Positions 23,129 through 33,443 of a DNA stretch of 64,000 nucleotides are shown in pieces (positions within the stretch are counted from its first letter, which is position 1; each line of letters begins with the position of its first letter). The position numbers were made by a program, and so were the translations under genes. The notes under the pieces are model-generated. The model had not been told where the DNA came from and ran no database searches. It worked only from the letters and a program-made list of their open reading frames with translations. The DNA is taken from positions 7,759,973 through 7,823,972 of the forward strand of contig JAKSZT010054324.1 in NCBI GenBank assembly GCA_026826555.1, in the 5' to 3' direction. The stretch comes from Tolypeutes matacus. Taxonomy: Eukaryota; Chordata; Mammalia; Cingulata; Chlamyphoridae.

Positions 23129-23636
23129 TGTGGTAGTTTGAGGCTTTTATGGATCCCAGAAAAATATCATTAGAGCTAATCCATTTCTGTGGGTATGAAC
23201 CTATTGTAGGTGGGACCTTTGATTAGATTAGTTCAGTTAAGCACCTTTTGATTAGATTACTTCCGTAAGGCATGACCCAGAGTGAATTTTAATCGTCTTA
23301 CTGGAGTCCTTTATAAATGGGATAAATACAGAGAAAGGGAGACAGAGTGGAAAAAGCCACAGGAGCTGAGAGAAAGCCAGAAAAGCCAGATGGTGAAGCA
23401 ACGAAAGCAGGAAGAGAAGGGAGAGCAGGCATCCCAATGTGCCTTGCCATATGACAGAGGACTCTAGGTTTGCCAGCAGCTAGTCTTCAGGGAGGAAAAC
23501 ATCACTGGATGAAGCCTTGGTTTGGACATTTTCATGACCTCAGAACTATAAGTGTATTAGTTAATAAATCCCATTTGTAGTAAAAGTCAACCCATTTCTG
23601 GTATATTGCATTCTGGCAGCCTAGCAAACTAAAACA
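23129..23636 (+). mobile_element. Solo LTR, MaLR/ERVL-like
   Basis: The 508-bp unit starts TGTGGTAGTTTGAGG and ends CAAACTAAAACA, with AATAAATCCC near 23563 as a possible polyadenylation signal. Flanking 5-mers TATAA and TATGG match 3 of 5. It is related to the LTRs at 8688-9218 and 33299-35872, which share the start TGTGGNAGTTTGA and the end region 'tttctggtat.ttgcat..gca'. The frame of 61 codons in it is not a gene. Confidence 0.75.
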
Positions 23637-23873
23637 TATGGATTTGCAATTTTCATTAAATTTGCATAATTTTTGTTGTAGTTTCCTCATCTAATTTTTT
23701 CTGTACCCTACAACGTCTCTTCTTCTGAGACAATTACTTATATATTAAATTGCTGAAATTACCACACATCATTGACTCTTTCTTCTATCATTTTATTTTC
23801 TCTTTGTGGCTGTTTGGATAGTTCCTGTTGCTAAGTTTTCAAGTTTACTAATCTCTTTTTCCTGCTGTATTTA

Positions 23874-24318
23874 TTTATTTTTTATTTATGTATTTTTTAC
23901 AGACTTATTTATTTCTCCCCCTCCTGCCACCCTGTTGTTTTGCACTCACTGTCTACTCTCTGTGCGTTCTTCTGTGTCTGCTTGTCTTCTCTTTAGGTGG
24001 CACTGGGAACTAATCCTGGGACCTTCCAAGTGGGAGAGAGGTGCTCAATCTCTTGTGCCACCTCATCTCCCTGGTCTGCTGCATCTTTTATTGTCTCTCC
24101 TCTGTGTCTGTTTTTGTTGTGTCATCTTGCTGCACCAGCTCTCCACACAAGCCAGTACTCCTGCATGGGCCAGCACACTGCATGGGCCAGCACTCCGTGC
24201 AGGCCAGCTCACCATGTGAGCCAGCTTGCCTTTCACCAGGAGGCCCCTGGAATCAAACCCTGGAATTCCCATATAGTAGATGGGAGCCCAATCACTTGAG
24301 CCACATCCATTTCCCTTT
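23874..24318 (-). mobile_element. Dimeric DAS-type SINE (445 bp)
   Basis: Perfect 12-bp TSDs CTGCTGTATTTA lie at 23862-23873 and 24319-24330. On the minus strand it begins with a tRNA-like head (GTGGCTCAAGTGATTGGG; B-box-like GGTTTGATTCC) similar to the SINE at 6224-6419. About 240 bp later comes a second tRNA-like unit (GTGGCACAAGAGATTGAGC; CCAGGATTAGTTCC). A GAGAAATAAATAAG-like A-rich tail follows. Between the two heads is a run of CTGGCCCATGCAG-type repeats. This is a two-headed relative of the monomeric DAS-SINE. Confidence 0.9.
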
Positions 24319-25293
24319 CTGCTGTATTTAATCTGTTGTTAAGCACATTCAGGTAATCTTTTTTCAGGCATTGCCTTTTTCAGCTCTGAAAGTTCCATGT
24401 GGTTCTTTTTTAATATCTTCAATTTCTTTCGCTATTTTAATGTTATAGTCTTATGCATATTGAATGTATTTGGATTAGCTGTTTTATAGTCTTTATCTGC
24501 TGATTTCTATCATTTCTGTAACTTTTCAGTCTGTTTCTATTGACTACTTTTGCTCTTGGTAACAGGTTCTATTTTCCTGTGTCTTCACATGTCTAATAAA
24601 TTTTATTGGACTTTTTATATATCAACATCATAAATTTTATATTGTTGAGTAGTTTATTGTTGTATTCCTTTATAGTGTTGGTTGCTGTCTGTCCAGCAGT
24701 TAAACCAGTTATATGTCAGATTCTTTTGAGACTTGCTGTTAATTTTTTAGGGTAGATCTAGAGTAGAATTTATTCTAGTGTTAGTTTATCCCCACTATTA
24801 AGATTTAATCTTTCTGGGAACTTTACTGAAAGCCCCCTGTATACTTGTATATTTCCATTCTGCCTTTTTACTACTCTGGTCCTATGTGAGCTCTGGAAAT
24901 TATTGAGCTTACGGTCTCGTCTCCTAATTATTGTTCTTTATCCAGCAGTTGTTTGTTTTGCCTCATGAAATTTCTTACTGAGCCATAAGAGCCAAAGAGT
25001 CAAGGTGATTTCAATGCAGATTTATAATTAATAGAGTGCTTTTTCCACATTTCTTTCTCATCCATGGTACGCTGTCTTGAAAATTGTAGCCTCATTGACC
25101 TTCTTGAACTCCAGGTTTTTTGTCTGCCAGCCTCTCTTTGGGTTTAGATTGTCAGGTTCTGTTTGGGTTCATTATCCTTCAACCACATTCCAGGAATTAC
25201 TTCCATCCTGAAAGCTGGGACTATTATTGGACACATCTCATTTTTTCCCCTTCTTTCATTGTCCACAACCCTTTGCTTGCTGTCCCATGTCTG

Positions 25294-25473
25294 TAGGGTT
25301 GCAAAATTTAACAAATAAAAACCCAGGACACCTAGTTAAATTTGAATTTCATATAAATAATAATTTTTAGCATAAATATGTCTCAAATATTGAATGAAGC
25401 ATACTTATACTAAAACTGTTTATCTGATATTTAAATTTAAGCCAATATCATATTATTTTATCTGACAACCCTA
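25294..25473. mobile_element. MER53-like palindromic DNA transposon (MITE)
   Basis: Terminal inverted repeats TAGGGTTG and CAACCCTA bound a 180-bp near-palindrome. The left arm reads AACAAATAAAAACCCAGGAC, then TTAAATTTGAATTTCA. The right arm reads ATACTTATACTAAAACTGTT, then a decayed inverse copy of the left arm. This is the layout of MER53, the transposon from which the miR-1302 family arose. The arm ending in GCATACTTATACTAAA aligns with the region giving the mature miR-1302. Decay of the right arm makes a functional hairpin doubtful. Confidence 0.75.
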
Positions 25474-26500
25474 ATTGTATAAAAACAATTGTCTCATGTA
25501 TGTTTTACAGCTATCTATTTGTTTACTATGGTAAGACAGCCCCATAGCAGTTATACTTCCATGGGTAGAAGTGGAAGTCCTGTACCTATAACTATTTGTG
25601 AATGCTGTACATTGTGAATCTCACATTGTTAATTTACTTGAATTTTTGTCTTCTTTTAAAGAATGTTGAAGTTTGTGATAGCAAAGTAACTTACGAATCA
25701 GCTTGATCTTTATGAATCTTGATTTTAAGCTTTCTTTAGGTAGTTCTAGAGTAATCTGTATTCTAGGACTAGTTTAGCTCACTATTAAGGTGTGACCTTT
25801 CTGGGGTCTCTACTGAAAGTAGTAGTTTCCAACAAATTCTCTTCATCTTGGCTGGTCAAATCTCTACTATCTCTCAGTCCCATGTGAGTTCTGGGATTTG
25901 GTCAGGTCAAAATTCTAGTTGTTCTTTTCCTGCCTCATAGAGTTGTCCTTTATATAAGCAAAGCATAGTATTGTGTCAAAAATTCAAGAGGCTCCCTATG
26001 CAGGTTTCTGGAGCTCTTTCCATAGTTTTCTCTACTCTGGTATTTGCCCTGCATATTCCTTCCACCTCAGCCTCCCCACACTCCAATCTCTGTCTCTTAA
26101 ACTTAGCAAAGTTACATTGCTCTGCTTTGGACCCCTCTCCCTGCACTACCATCTGGAAAGTGCCTTTAGGCAGAAATCCCATTTGATCGTAGGGCTCACT
26201 TTGTTTTCCTTCTCTTAGGTATGATAGTTCTGTACTGCCTATTGTCCAATGTCTGAAAGCAGTTTTTTTTTCATATATTTTTCCTGGTTTCTGGTTGTTT
26301 ATAATGGAAGAACAAGTCCAGTACCACTTAATTCATCATGGACAGAAGTGGAAGTCTCTTCATTTATCCATGATCTGTGAGGGTCTTAAGGTTTTTCTTT
26401 AGCGTCTTTGTAAATTCTGCAGATAGGGAACATATATCTCATATTTACTCTGGAAACCTCATATCTATTTTGTTTCTCAGTCAAAAATAAAGCTACTTAG

Positions 26501-27094
26501 AGCACCATTATATCACATTATTATATATTGTACTCCGGAGTCTATGCTGTAGGCAGGTCAAAATTATTTCTTACTCCCTAGGATCCAATGTAGTGCAAAA
26601 ACGGAGTAGATGTACAATAAATATTTAATGAATGTAACATTAAATTACTAAATGGCAAGGCATGGGGTTGGGAAGTGACACTTGGTCTCTGATTTGCAGA
26701 CCAAGTAGTTTGGGGAAATTGCCTTGTGGGTAGCGAAAACCAGTGTGAATTGGGATGAGCTGTGTTCAAAGTGGTGCTCTTTAGAATTATGATGTTGAAG
26801 AGCCTTTAGAGAGAGCTATACTTTTATGATGTGTTCAACTTAAGTAAAACAGAAGGCAGGCATATAAAAGTGGATCCCAGTGAAAAATAACCAACAAATT
26901 ACACATTTCAGATAAAAGCAGGCTTAGATGGGTCTGGATTCTGAAACCAGGTAAAGAGGATTACTGTCCTGAGAGTACTGTCACAGGATAATGAGACCCA
27001 AAGAACATCTAACTGACCATTTGTCAGGTATGCTAAGGAAAGTCTTGTAATAATCAGTGGTAACCAAGGCTGTATGGCCTCGAAGAATCCTTCC
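26501..27094. other. Non-genic interval
   Basis: I see no repeat family, exon or RNA gene that I can support. Confidence 0.5.
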
Positions 27095-27310
27095 ATTTCA
27101 AATATTCATTCATTCACCATGTATTTATGTTTGAGCATGTCCTATGTTCTAGCAACTGATTTAGGTATACATAAAGGATTGAAACTCTCCCCTTGTTTTT
27201 AAAGAACACATATTTTGAGGAAAATAGACATGTAAATAACTAGTTGCAATATGGTGAGAGAATTCGTGACTAAAGGCTTCTGTTTTTCCGTTGAAGGTCA
27301 CTGCTGGGGA
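27095..27310 (-). repeat. L2 LINE 3'-end relic
   Basis: ATTCATTCATTCACCATGTA is followed by 'cctatgttctagcaactgatttagg' and 'agacatgtaaataac'. This is the reverse-complemented order of the L2 3' end. Confidence 0.7.
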
Positions 27311-27689
27311 TGACAGGGAAAGAAGAATAGTTTAAGTAGTTTCTATGTGATTCTGAATCGAAACTGCAGTGTGGTATGTGGACTAGACTTCCATTGGTGA
27401 AGTACATAAGAGACACTTTGAATAATTTTAAGAAGTCAGTAGAAAAAGATCCAAACTGAGCTGGTGAGTAGTGGCTAATGTTGCTAACTATTGGGATTTG
27501 TTCTGCACTTTTGCTAAACACAACATAACAGATTTGTTTAAATCACATTGTATCATAATATTTAGCATTAATCTATAAGGATAATCGACTTATTTAAAAG
27601 CTGATTAGATTAATGCTATTATGATGACAATGGCTAGAGACATTTGGAAAACACCATATTAAAAACAAAAAGCCCAAAGTCACTGTTAT

Positions 27690-28213
27690 AAACAGAGTCT
27701 GAAAGAGAGGTATAGAATGTTCTATGAGTACCATTGGAGTTTGGTCACTCATAATTGTAGGAGTCAGAAACTAGAACACATGTTACCAGGGCCCAAGGTA
27801 GGGTAGGGAATAAGCAGTTAATGCTTAATTGGTACCGAATTTCAGTTTGGGGTGATGGAAAAGTGTTTGTAATGAATACTAGTGATGGTAACACAACATA
27901 GTGAACATAATAGCCCTGAATTACATATTTGAATGTGGTTAAAAGGGGAAATTTTAGGTTATACATATGTTACTGGAATAAAAATTTAAAAAACAACAAC
28001 ACAGAACCGTACAACACAGTGAACTCTAATGTAAACAATGGACAATTGTTAATAGTTCAATTATAATAATATCCTTTCATCAGTTTTAACAAAATATCAC
28101 ACTATTGCAAAGTATTAATAATAGGATGCTATATGGCAACTCTGTTTTCTGTATGATTTTTCTATACACTTACAACTGCTCTAAAAATTATACTAAAAAA
28201 TAAAAAAAAAAAC
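27690..28213 (+). mobile_element. L1M-type 3' UTR, 5'-truncated, sense
   Basis: The sequence has the order of an old mammalian L1 3' UTR: 'acaacacagtgaactctaatgtaaac', 'tttcatcagttttaacaaa', 'ctgctctaaaaattatac', then A-rich. ORF2 is absent. It is the only clear sense L1 tail in the left half of the window. Confidence 0.75.
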
Positions 28214-28739
28214 AGTTCATGGAAGAATATGGAAGAACATTGTTGTTTTGTGTGAGGATTATTTCTTTGAGTCACTAGTAGAGCCAGTACTATTTGCATT
28301 TGTTAATGAGAACATTAGACTTTTTTTTTTTTTTTACTGTAGAAAATTTCTTTGTTCCATGAAGTTTATTTATGTTTTTCATTTGGAAATTAAATATTAA
28401 CTATACGAAGAATGGGACACAGAAAAGTCCAAAGGATAAATATCTACTCATTAATCCACCATCCAAAATAATCAGTTAATAAATATGTATATCCTTGCAT
28501 CCTTTTTATATTCAGTTATATATTTTTTATTGTTTTATTGGCTTAACATTGTCCAGATTGTAGTGTATAAATAATACTGTATCTTTTTACACACTTAATG
28601 TTTTAACATATATAGTGGCAAATACATACAAGATAAGTCATGACTTTCAAACTTCCTATTACTAAATCTCTTAGCTGTAGCAGAGGGAAGAAGAAAAAGA
28701 GCTAAAATGAATTCTGCATTTGTGATATTATGAGTCTCT
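28214..28739. other. Non-genic interval
   Basis: Contains a T-run at about 28320-28336. Nothing else is recognised. Confidence 0.5.
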
Positions 28740-28965
28740 TTAATTAACTTATTTAATTGTCATAACAAATGTATTAAAAATATTATCTTCACTTTTAAGA
28801 TGAAGAAATGAAATCTTAAAGAAGTTGAGGGACTTGCCTGAGTTTATAGATATCCTTATAAGGGTATACCTGATATCTGAATCCAGGACTCTAGTGTTCT
28901 TATAGATCTCAACCAAAGTGAGAGATAAACGGGAAGAGCAGTTGGCAGAGTGTGAGGGGATCATG
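28740..28965 (-). repeat. MIR SINE relic
   Basis: TTTTAAGATGAAGAAATGAA, then GAAGTTGAGGGACTTGCCTG, then 'ctgaatccaggactctagtg' follow reverse-complemented MIR. Confidence 0.8.
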
Positions 28966-29560
28966 AAGTGATGAGTTCGTTTCTAAAGAATGAAAGTTTC
29001 CTAAATTTTACCTAGTTTATTTAAAATTAGAGAAAATGTAACTGAATAAGGGGAGAAATGAGAGGAAGAAGAAATAGTTCAAACTCTAATTCCATTAAAA
29101 TTTTTTTTAGCTAAGCAATCCCATGACCACTTGAGTTATAATTTTTATACTTCTTTTGAAACCTGGTTATTTTAATTAGTGCTGTCCGATTGCCCTATTA
29201 TTTTAAAGAAAGGCTTCTTACATTTCTAATTAGTCTTTATTTTAAAAATATCTGTCATTTTAAGGATCTTTGAAGATTTATGTCCTCCATCTGAGAAGAT
29301 AAAAGATTTTCTTTCTGTTTTTAGGCTGATTCTGCACACATTACGTTACTATAGAGGCAGTTTAAATTTTGTGTTTTATGTTGGATGGTCTAGATGCTAG
29401 TTTGAGAATCTATAGTTGATAACACGCTATTTTTATCAAAGCATAGTTGAGAGATCAATCAGTCCTCTTGTGTATATCTTAAGAGTTTCAGAGAGAAATT
29501 AATTGAAGAACACTGCATCTTTTCTAGACAAATCTTTGCCTTGGATTTCTGCATACAGTA
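28966..29560. other. Non-genic AT-rich interval
   Basis: No repeat is recognised. 29160-29270 has several TAAT/ATTA-type cores in otherwise unique sequence, the only hint of a possible conserved non-coding element. Confidence 0.4.
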
Positions 29561-29564
29561 CAGG

Positions 29565-30040
29565 CTTGAACAGCTCATCCTCAAGTCAAACTCACCAAAT
29601 ATACATATCCAAAACACTACTCATGATTCTTTTTGCAACAATCACCTTCCCAGTAGGCTCTTATTTTTCTTCCTGACAATTCCATATCTGCCAATGATAG
29701 AATAACTGTGATAATCTCTCATTATGGAAACTGAAGAAGGTATTTATCTCTTGTTATTTCCATTTATCCAGCAATTCACAAAATTCCATTGATTTTCTTC
29801 AAACTTATCCTGAGTTTTATTCTTTCCTTTTCATTCCTAGGAGTACTATCCAGACCATTATTGCCTTGATTTTTTATAATGGCTACTGCTTCCTAATGGG
29901 TTTCTGTAACTCCAAGCTCTCCCTTTTCTTTTCATCATACACAATGCTGCTTAATTCATCTTCTTCAAGCACCACATTGATCATATTGTTTCTGCTGAAG
30001 GTGCTTTTTCTGTTGTCCCAAATTTTCACCTAAAATCCCA
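29565..30040 (+). repeat. L2 LINE relic (3' part)
   Basis: The plus strand shows degraded L2 landmarks in order: 'caagtcaaactcaccaaatatacatatccaaaac', then 'ggctactgcttcctaatgggtttctg', then 'caatgctgcttaattcatc'. Divergence is high. Confidence 0.65.
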
Positions 30041-30114
30041 AATCTAAAGGATAGGGCTGAAGCACTCTGCAGTCTAAAGATGACAACCATCAGCAGCCAG
30101 TTACCATCCCTCTA

Positions 30115-30290
30115 GGGCTATGGTTCCCACCAGGGGTAATTTTTGTTGCCCGTGGAACACTGGCAATGTCCAGAGACATTTTCAATTGTCAAAACTGGGC
30201 TGGGCGATGCCGTTGACATCTAGTTGAAAGAGGCCAGGGATACTGCAAAATATCTTAGAAAATATTAATAGTGTTGTGGCCGAGAAACCC
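30115..30290 (+). repeat. MER5A-type hAT DNA transposon relic
   Basis: Matches in order: GGTTCCCACCAGGGGTAATT, then CAATGTCCAGAGACATTTTC, then GACATCTAGTTGAAAGAGGC, then GAGAAACCCTGATC. This is the MER5A (hAT-Charlie, non-autonomous) arrangement. Confidence 0.85.
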
Positions 30291-31540
30291 TGATCTTTGA
30301 ATTCTTCTCCTACTATTCACCTATAAATATCAAAAGATAGGAAATGGAGAAAAAAAAATCTTAAGAGGCCTAGGGGTAAAGTACTTCTGTTTTTTCTTCT
30401 CACCTCCACCTCACATTAAGTGAGGGAAGCTCTGAGAGAACCCCTCAGAGATTTGAAGGAAATTGCAAGATGGGGAAATGGCATCTCATACCAAATGGCT
30501 GGATGTCTGCTGAGCTGCAGAGACTTCTTCACTCTCTTTAGCAGTCAGGGGCTGGGCAAGGGTAAGGAAATCTAGGAAGTGCTTGGCAAGCATGCTGAGG
30601 GTTTTAAGGTATTCATGAATAAAGAAAGCTCAGTACCTTGCTCCTGCCTGGAGAATTCTGAATGCCAAAAGCTGAGTGGAGTGGCCTCTCAGAGCAGAGC
30701 AAGAGGGGAGAGCTATAAGAGGTAGATGGAGTCCCCATCTTTTGGTTTGACAAGAGTGTATGAGTTCCTTGTGGGCTAATTGGGTACATCAAAAGGTAAC
30801 TGGACCCAGGCTATTTTGATGAAATCCCACCCACAAGGATAGCCTGCCTAGGCAAGTTTTACTCAGCAGTGTGAAGTTATAGGAGGGTCTGCTGGCAGCA
30901 GGAAATAACAGTGTCATGTTGCAAGAGGCCAGCTGGGTATTGTTTTGCTTGCTTGAGGAAAATGTACAGTAGGGAGGACACTGCGGGGTCTGTGAAGGAG
31001 CTGCAAATCTCTATATGAGAGAGCTAGCTAGCATTTAAGTATCTGCCACTTTGCGGGAACAAATGACCAGATGACAATAGCCAGTTTGTCCTTGTTTCCC
31101 AACCCCATGCATCCTTGTGAGTACCAATACACTGGAGGAGGAAGAGGACCGAGCAGCAGCAGGGGGGAAAAGGAGGAGTGAATAAAAAGAGGAGAAATGA
31201 AAAAGTGAAATAACAGGAAGAGTAAAGAACAGGCCAAGCCCATCTTCCCCATAGAGGTTTCTAAGCCTTGGTAATGTGTGAATTGGCAGAAGGTAGACTG
31301 TTTGAATTGGATGTGAAATTGAAATTTTGGTTTAGACTAGACTGGGCTGTGTAATATCTGAAAGTGAATTCTCAGTTACCAAAATGAGATTTTTTCTCAT
31401 AAATGAAAGTGACCAGAAAACTGAAGGGACCACTCAAGATGTTGTTATGGACCAGAAAGGAGACCCAATGGGGAACATTTAAAGGATCTTGTTGGAGGAA
31501 AGGGTGTTCCTGGGTTGTTTCCCCTAGGTTCAACCAGTTC
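30291..31540. other. Non-genic interval
   Basis: Somewhat more GC-rich than its neighbours. The 74-codon frame at 31252-31028 is hydrophobic but lacks any family motif or conserved start context. No repeat family is recognised. Confidence 0.5.
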
Positions 31541-31544
31541 AAAA

Positions 31545-31765
31545 AAATCGGATAATGTTTGTTACAAACCTAATATGAGTTAGTATCATGTATATTAAAT
31601 GTTTACATATAAAAATAATTTATTCTTTTCAATAGTCCCAGAAGATGAGAATTACTATTCCTATTAAAAAATGAGGAGAAAAGAGCTTGAAAAGGTTAAA
31701 TGACTTATCGTGATGACATAAGTGGTAAGTCCCTTCCAGGTTCTTATTTCTTGAATGTTTGTCCC
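31545..31765 (-). repeat. MIR SINE relic
   Basis: 'agaattactattcctattaaaaaatgagg', then 'gcttgaaaaggttaaatgac', then 'aagtggtaagtcccttccaggttctt' follow reverse-complemented MIR. Confidence 0.7.
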
Positions 31766-32689
31766 AAGCTAATGATTCTTCAGGAACTAATATTTCTAAT
31801 GTTTTCCTGGGAGTTTTTAACAACTGAAAATGGTTTTTAGGAATAATAATAAAGAAATTGCTTCCTATATAGAAATTAATAATAGCACCAACACAATCAT
31901 GTTTGTTTTTGCTTTTGTCTCATAGCCACATGTTCCAAAGCGAGCAACTTAGATTCTTCCCTTTTCTGATAGATTTAAATGTTCTTACTTTATTTATCCA
32001 TATTGCTATCAGCTAAAGCACCCTATCCCTTAGAACTGGAGCTGTCTCCATTCTCAATTATTAAATGTGCTGACAATTGAATGAAATGAGAAATGAGTTT
32101 CTCTGAGTTACTTTGAAAGCACTGTATAAGGATGGAAACACTCATTCAGTTGATGATCTTACAACTTAGTATATACTAGCTGGAGCCAACTTCTCCACCC
32201 ATGGTTACATGTGTGAGAATATGTGTGTGGCCAGGGGTGTGCTAAAATGCAGCAAGTTATGAATTAATTTTTATTAGAGCCTGCTGTTTGTTTTCCACTG
32301 TTTTGATCTTAAAACTTTCAGACAGCTCTGATTCCAGGAGTGAAAGGAAACCATTTTGCTCTCTTACTTGTCTTTTACAAATCATTCTAATCCAATTATT
32401 ACTAAGCATGTATACATACAAGAAAGCAATAAGACAGAAGTCAGCACTCATTATGCCAGAATCTGAAGTATAACTTGGGCTTCTTTTAAAGTATTAACAA
32501 GGATACCATTTTTTTATACCTGCTCATCTCCCTGGGAAAAATCAGTACCAATAAAGTATGCAAACCTCTATTTGCATTCTTAAATGAAGCTGGTAATAGA
32601 TTTCCTGAAAGTGGGAGACCCCCTTGTGAGTAGAAGATTCACTGATGAGGAAATAAGTCTTTTCATCATGCGTTCATTGCTTCCCTCCT
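31766..32689. other. Non-genic interval
   Basis: No gene or repeat that I can support. The opposing 64- and 61-codon frames near 32257-32473 are mirror-image chance ORFs. Confidence 0.5.
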
Positions 32690-32870
32690 GCCCTGATTTT
32701 TCTCTCAACCATTCACTCACTCCTTCATTTATTCATTCCCTCACATTCATTCTTGAATTCAATCATTTTCCTTTGTTCAACTTTTGTTTATTGAGCATAT
32801 GTCAAAGAAAGGAGAAACTCGGAAGACACAGGACTATAAAGTTCAATCAACTAAAACTGTTGCTAGGGAT
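32690..32870 (-). repeat. Possible L2 3'-end relic
   Basis: The CATTCACTCACTCCTTCATT and 'tttgtttattgagcatatgtc' landmarks resemble a reverse-complemented L2 end. Weak. Confidence 0.35.
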
Positions 32871-32899
32871 TCATACCTCTTGGTGTCACAGAGTTTGAT

Positions 32900-33298
32900 A
32901 TTCCTAAAACTGCTTGACTTGCAACTCCCTTCTTGATCCCTTCTAACTTAGTGAAAAGCACCACCATTAACTCGGCTATACAGACAGACCCTGGCATCAC
33001 TTTGCTCTTACCTCATTTAGTCTATCACCAAATCCCAATGATTCTTTAATTTAAATATCTTGAAAATCCGGATCCTTCTCTCAACTCACTGCTATCCCCA
33101 TGGCCCAGAATATAATTTTCTATTACATAGATCATTATAAAAAGCTTAACTGGTCTTCTTGACACCAGTCTTTCCATTTCTCATCTACATTCCAAATAGT
33201 GATATTTAGAAGATAGAAATTTTATAGTGTCAATCCCACATGGAGCAGTTATTTTCCATAGCTATTTATTACCCTGATTTAAAAGCCCTTAATCCATA
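32900..33298 (+). repeat. L2 LINE relic, left part, split by LTR insertions
   Basis: L2 landmarks are in order: AAAGCACCACCATTAACTCG, then 'atcaccaaatcccaatgattct', then 'ctggtcttcttgacaccagtc', then 'gatttaaaagcccttaatcc'. The match stops exactly where the LTR begins at 33299 and resumes at 35873. Confidence 0.75.
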
Positions 33299-33443
33299 TG
33301 TGGCAGTTTGATATTATTTATGATATCCCCAAAAGAGAAAAATTATGTTTGTGAACTGGTCTGTTTACAAACTGGTATCACACCACAGTCTGGGTGTGAT
33401 ACCCTTTGGTTGTATTAAATTCAAAGGTTTTAAGTTTACTTGG

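Larger units (their letters stand above)
22620..26500 (-). mobile_element. Old L1 or HAL1-like element (ORF1 and long 5' UTR)
   Basis: 22740-23128 and 23637-24570 read on the minus strand as L1 inter-ORF, ORF1 C-terminal and coiled-coil sequence, with landmarks such as 'attgctccattgtctt' and 'atttgattatgatg'. No ORF2 precedes it within its own boundaries, so it may be a half-L1 (HAL1) or a truncated L1M. 24570-26500 behaves as a 5' UTR and contains two related units offset by about 989 bp (24746 and 25735). It is interrupted by an LTR, a dimeric SINE and a MER53-like palindrome. Confidence 0.65.
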
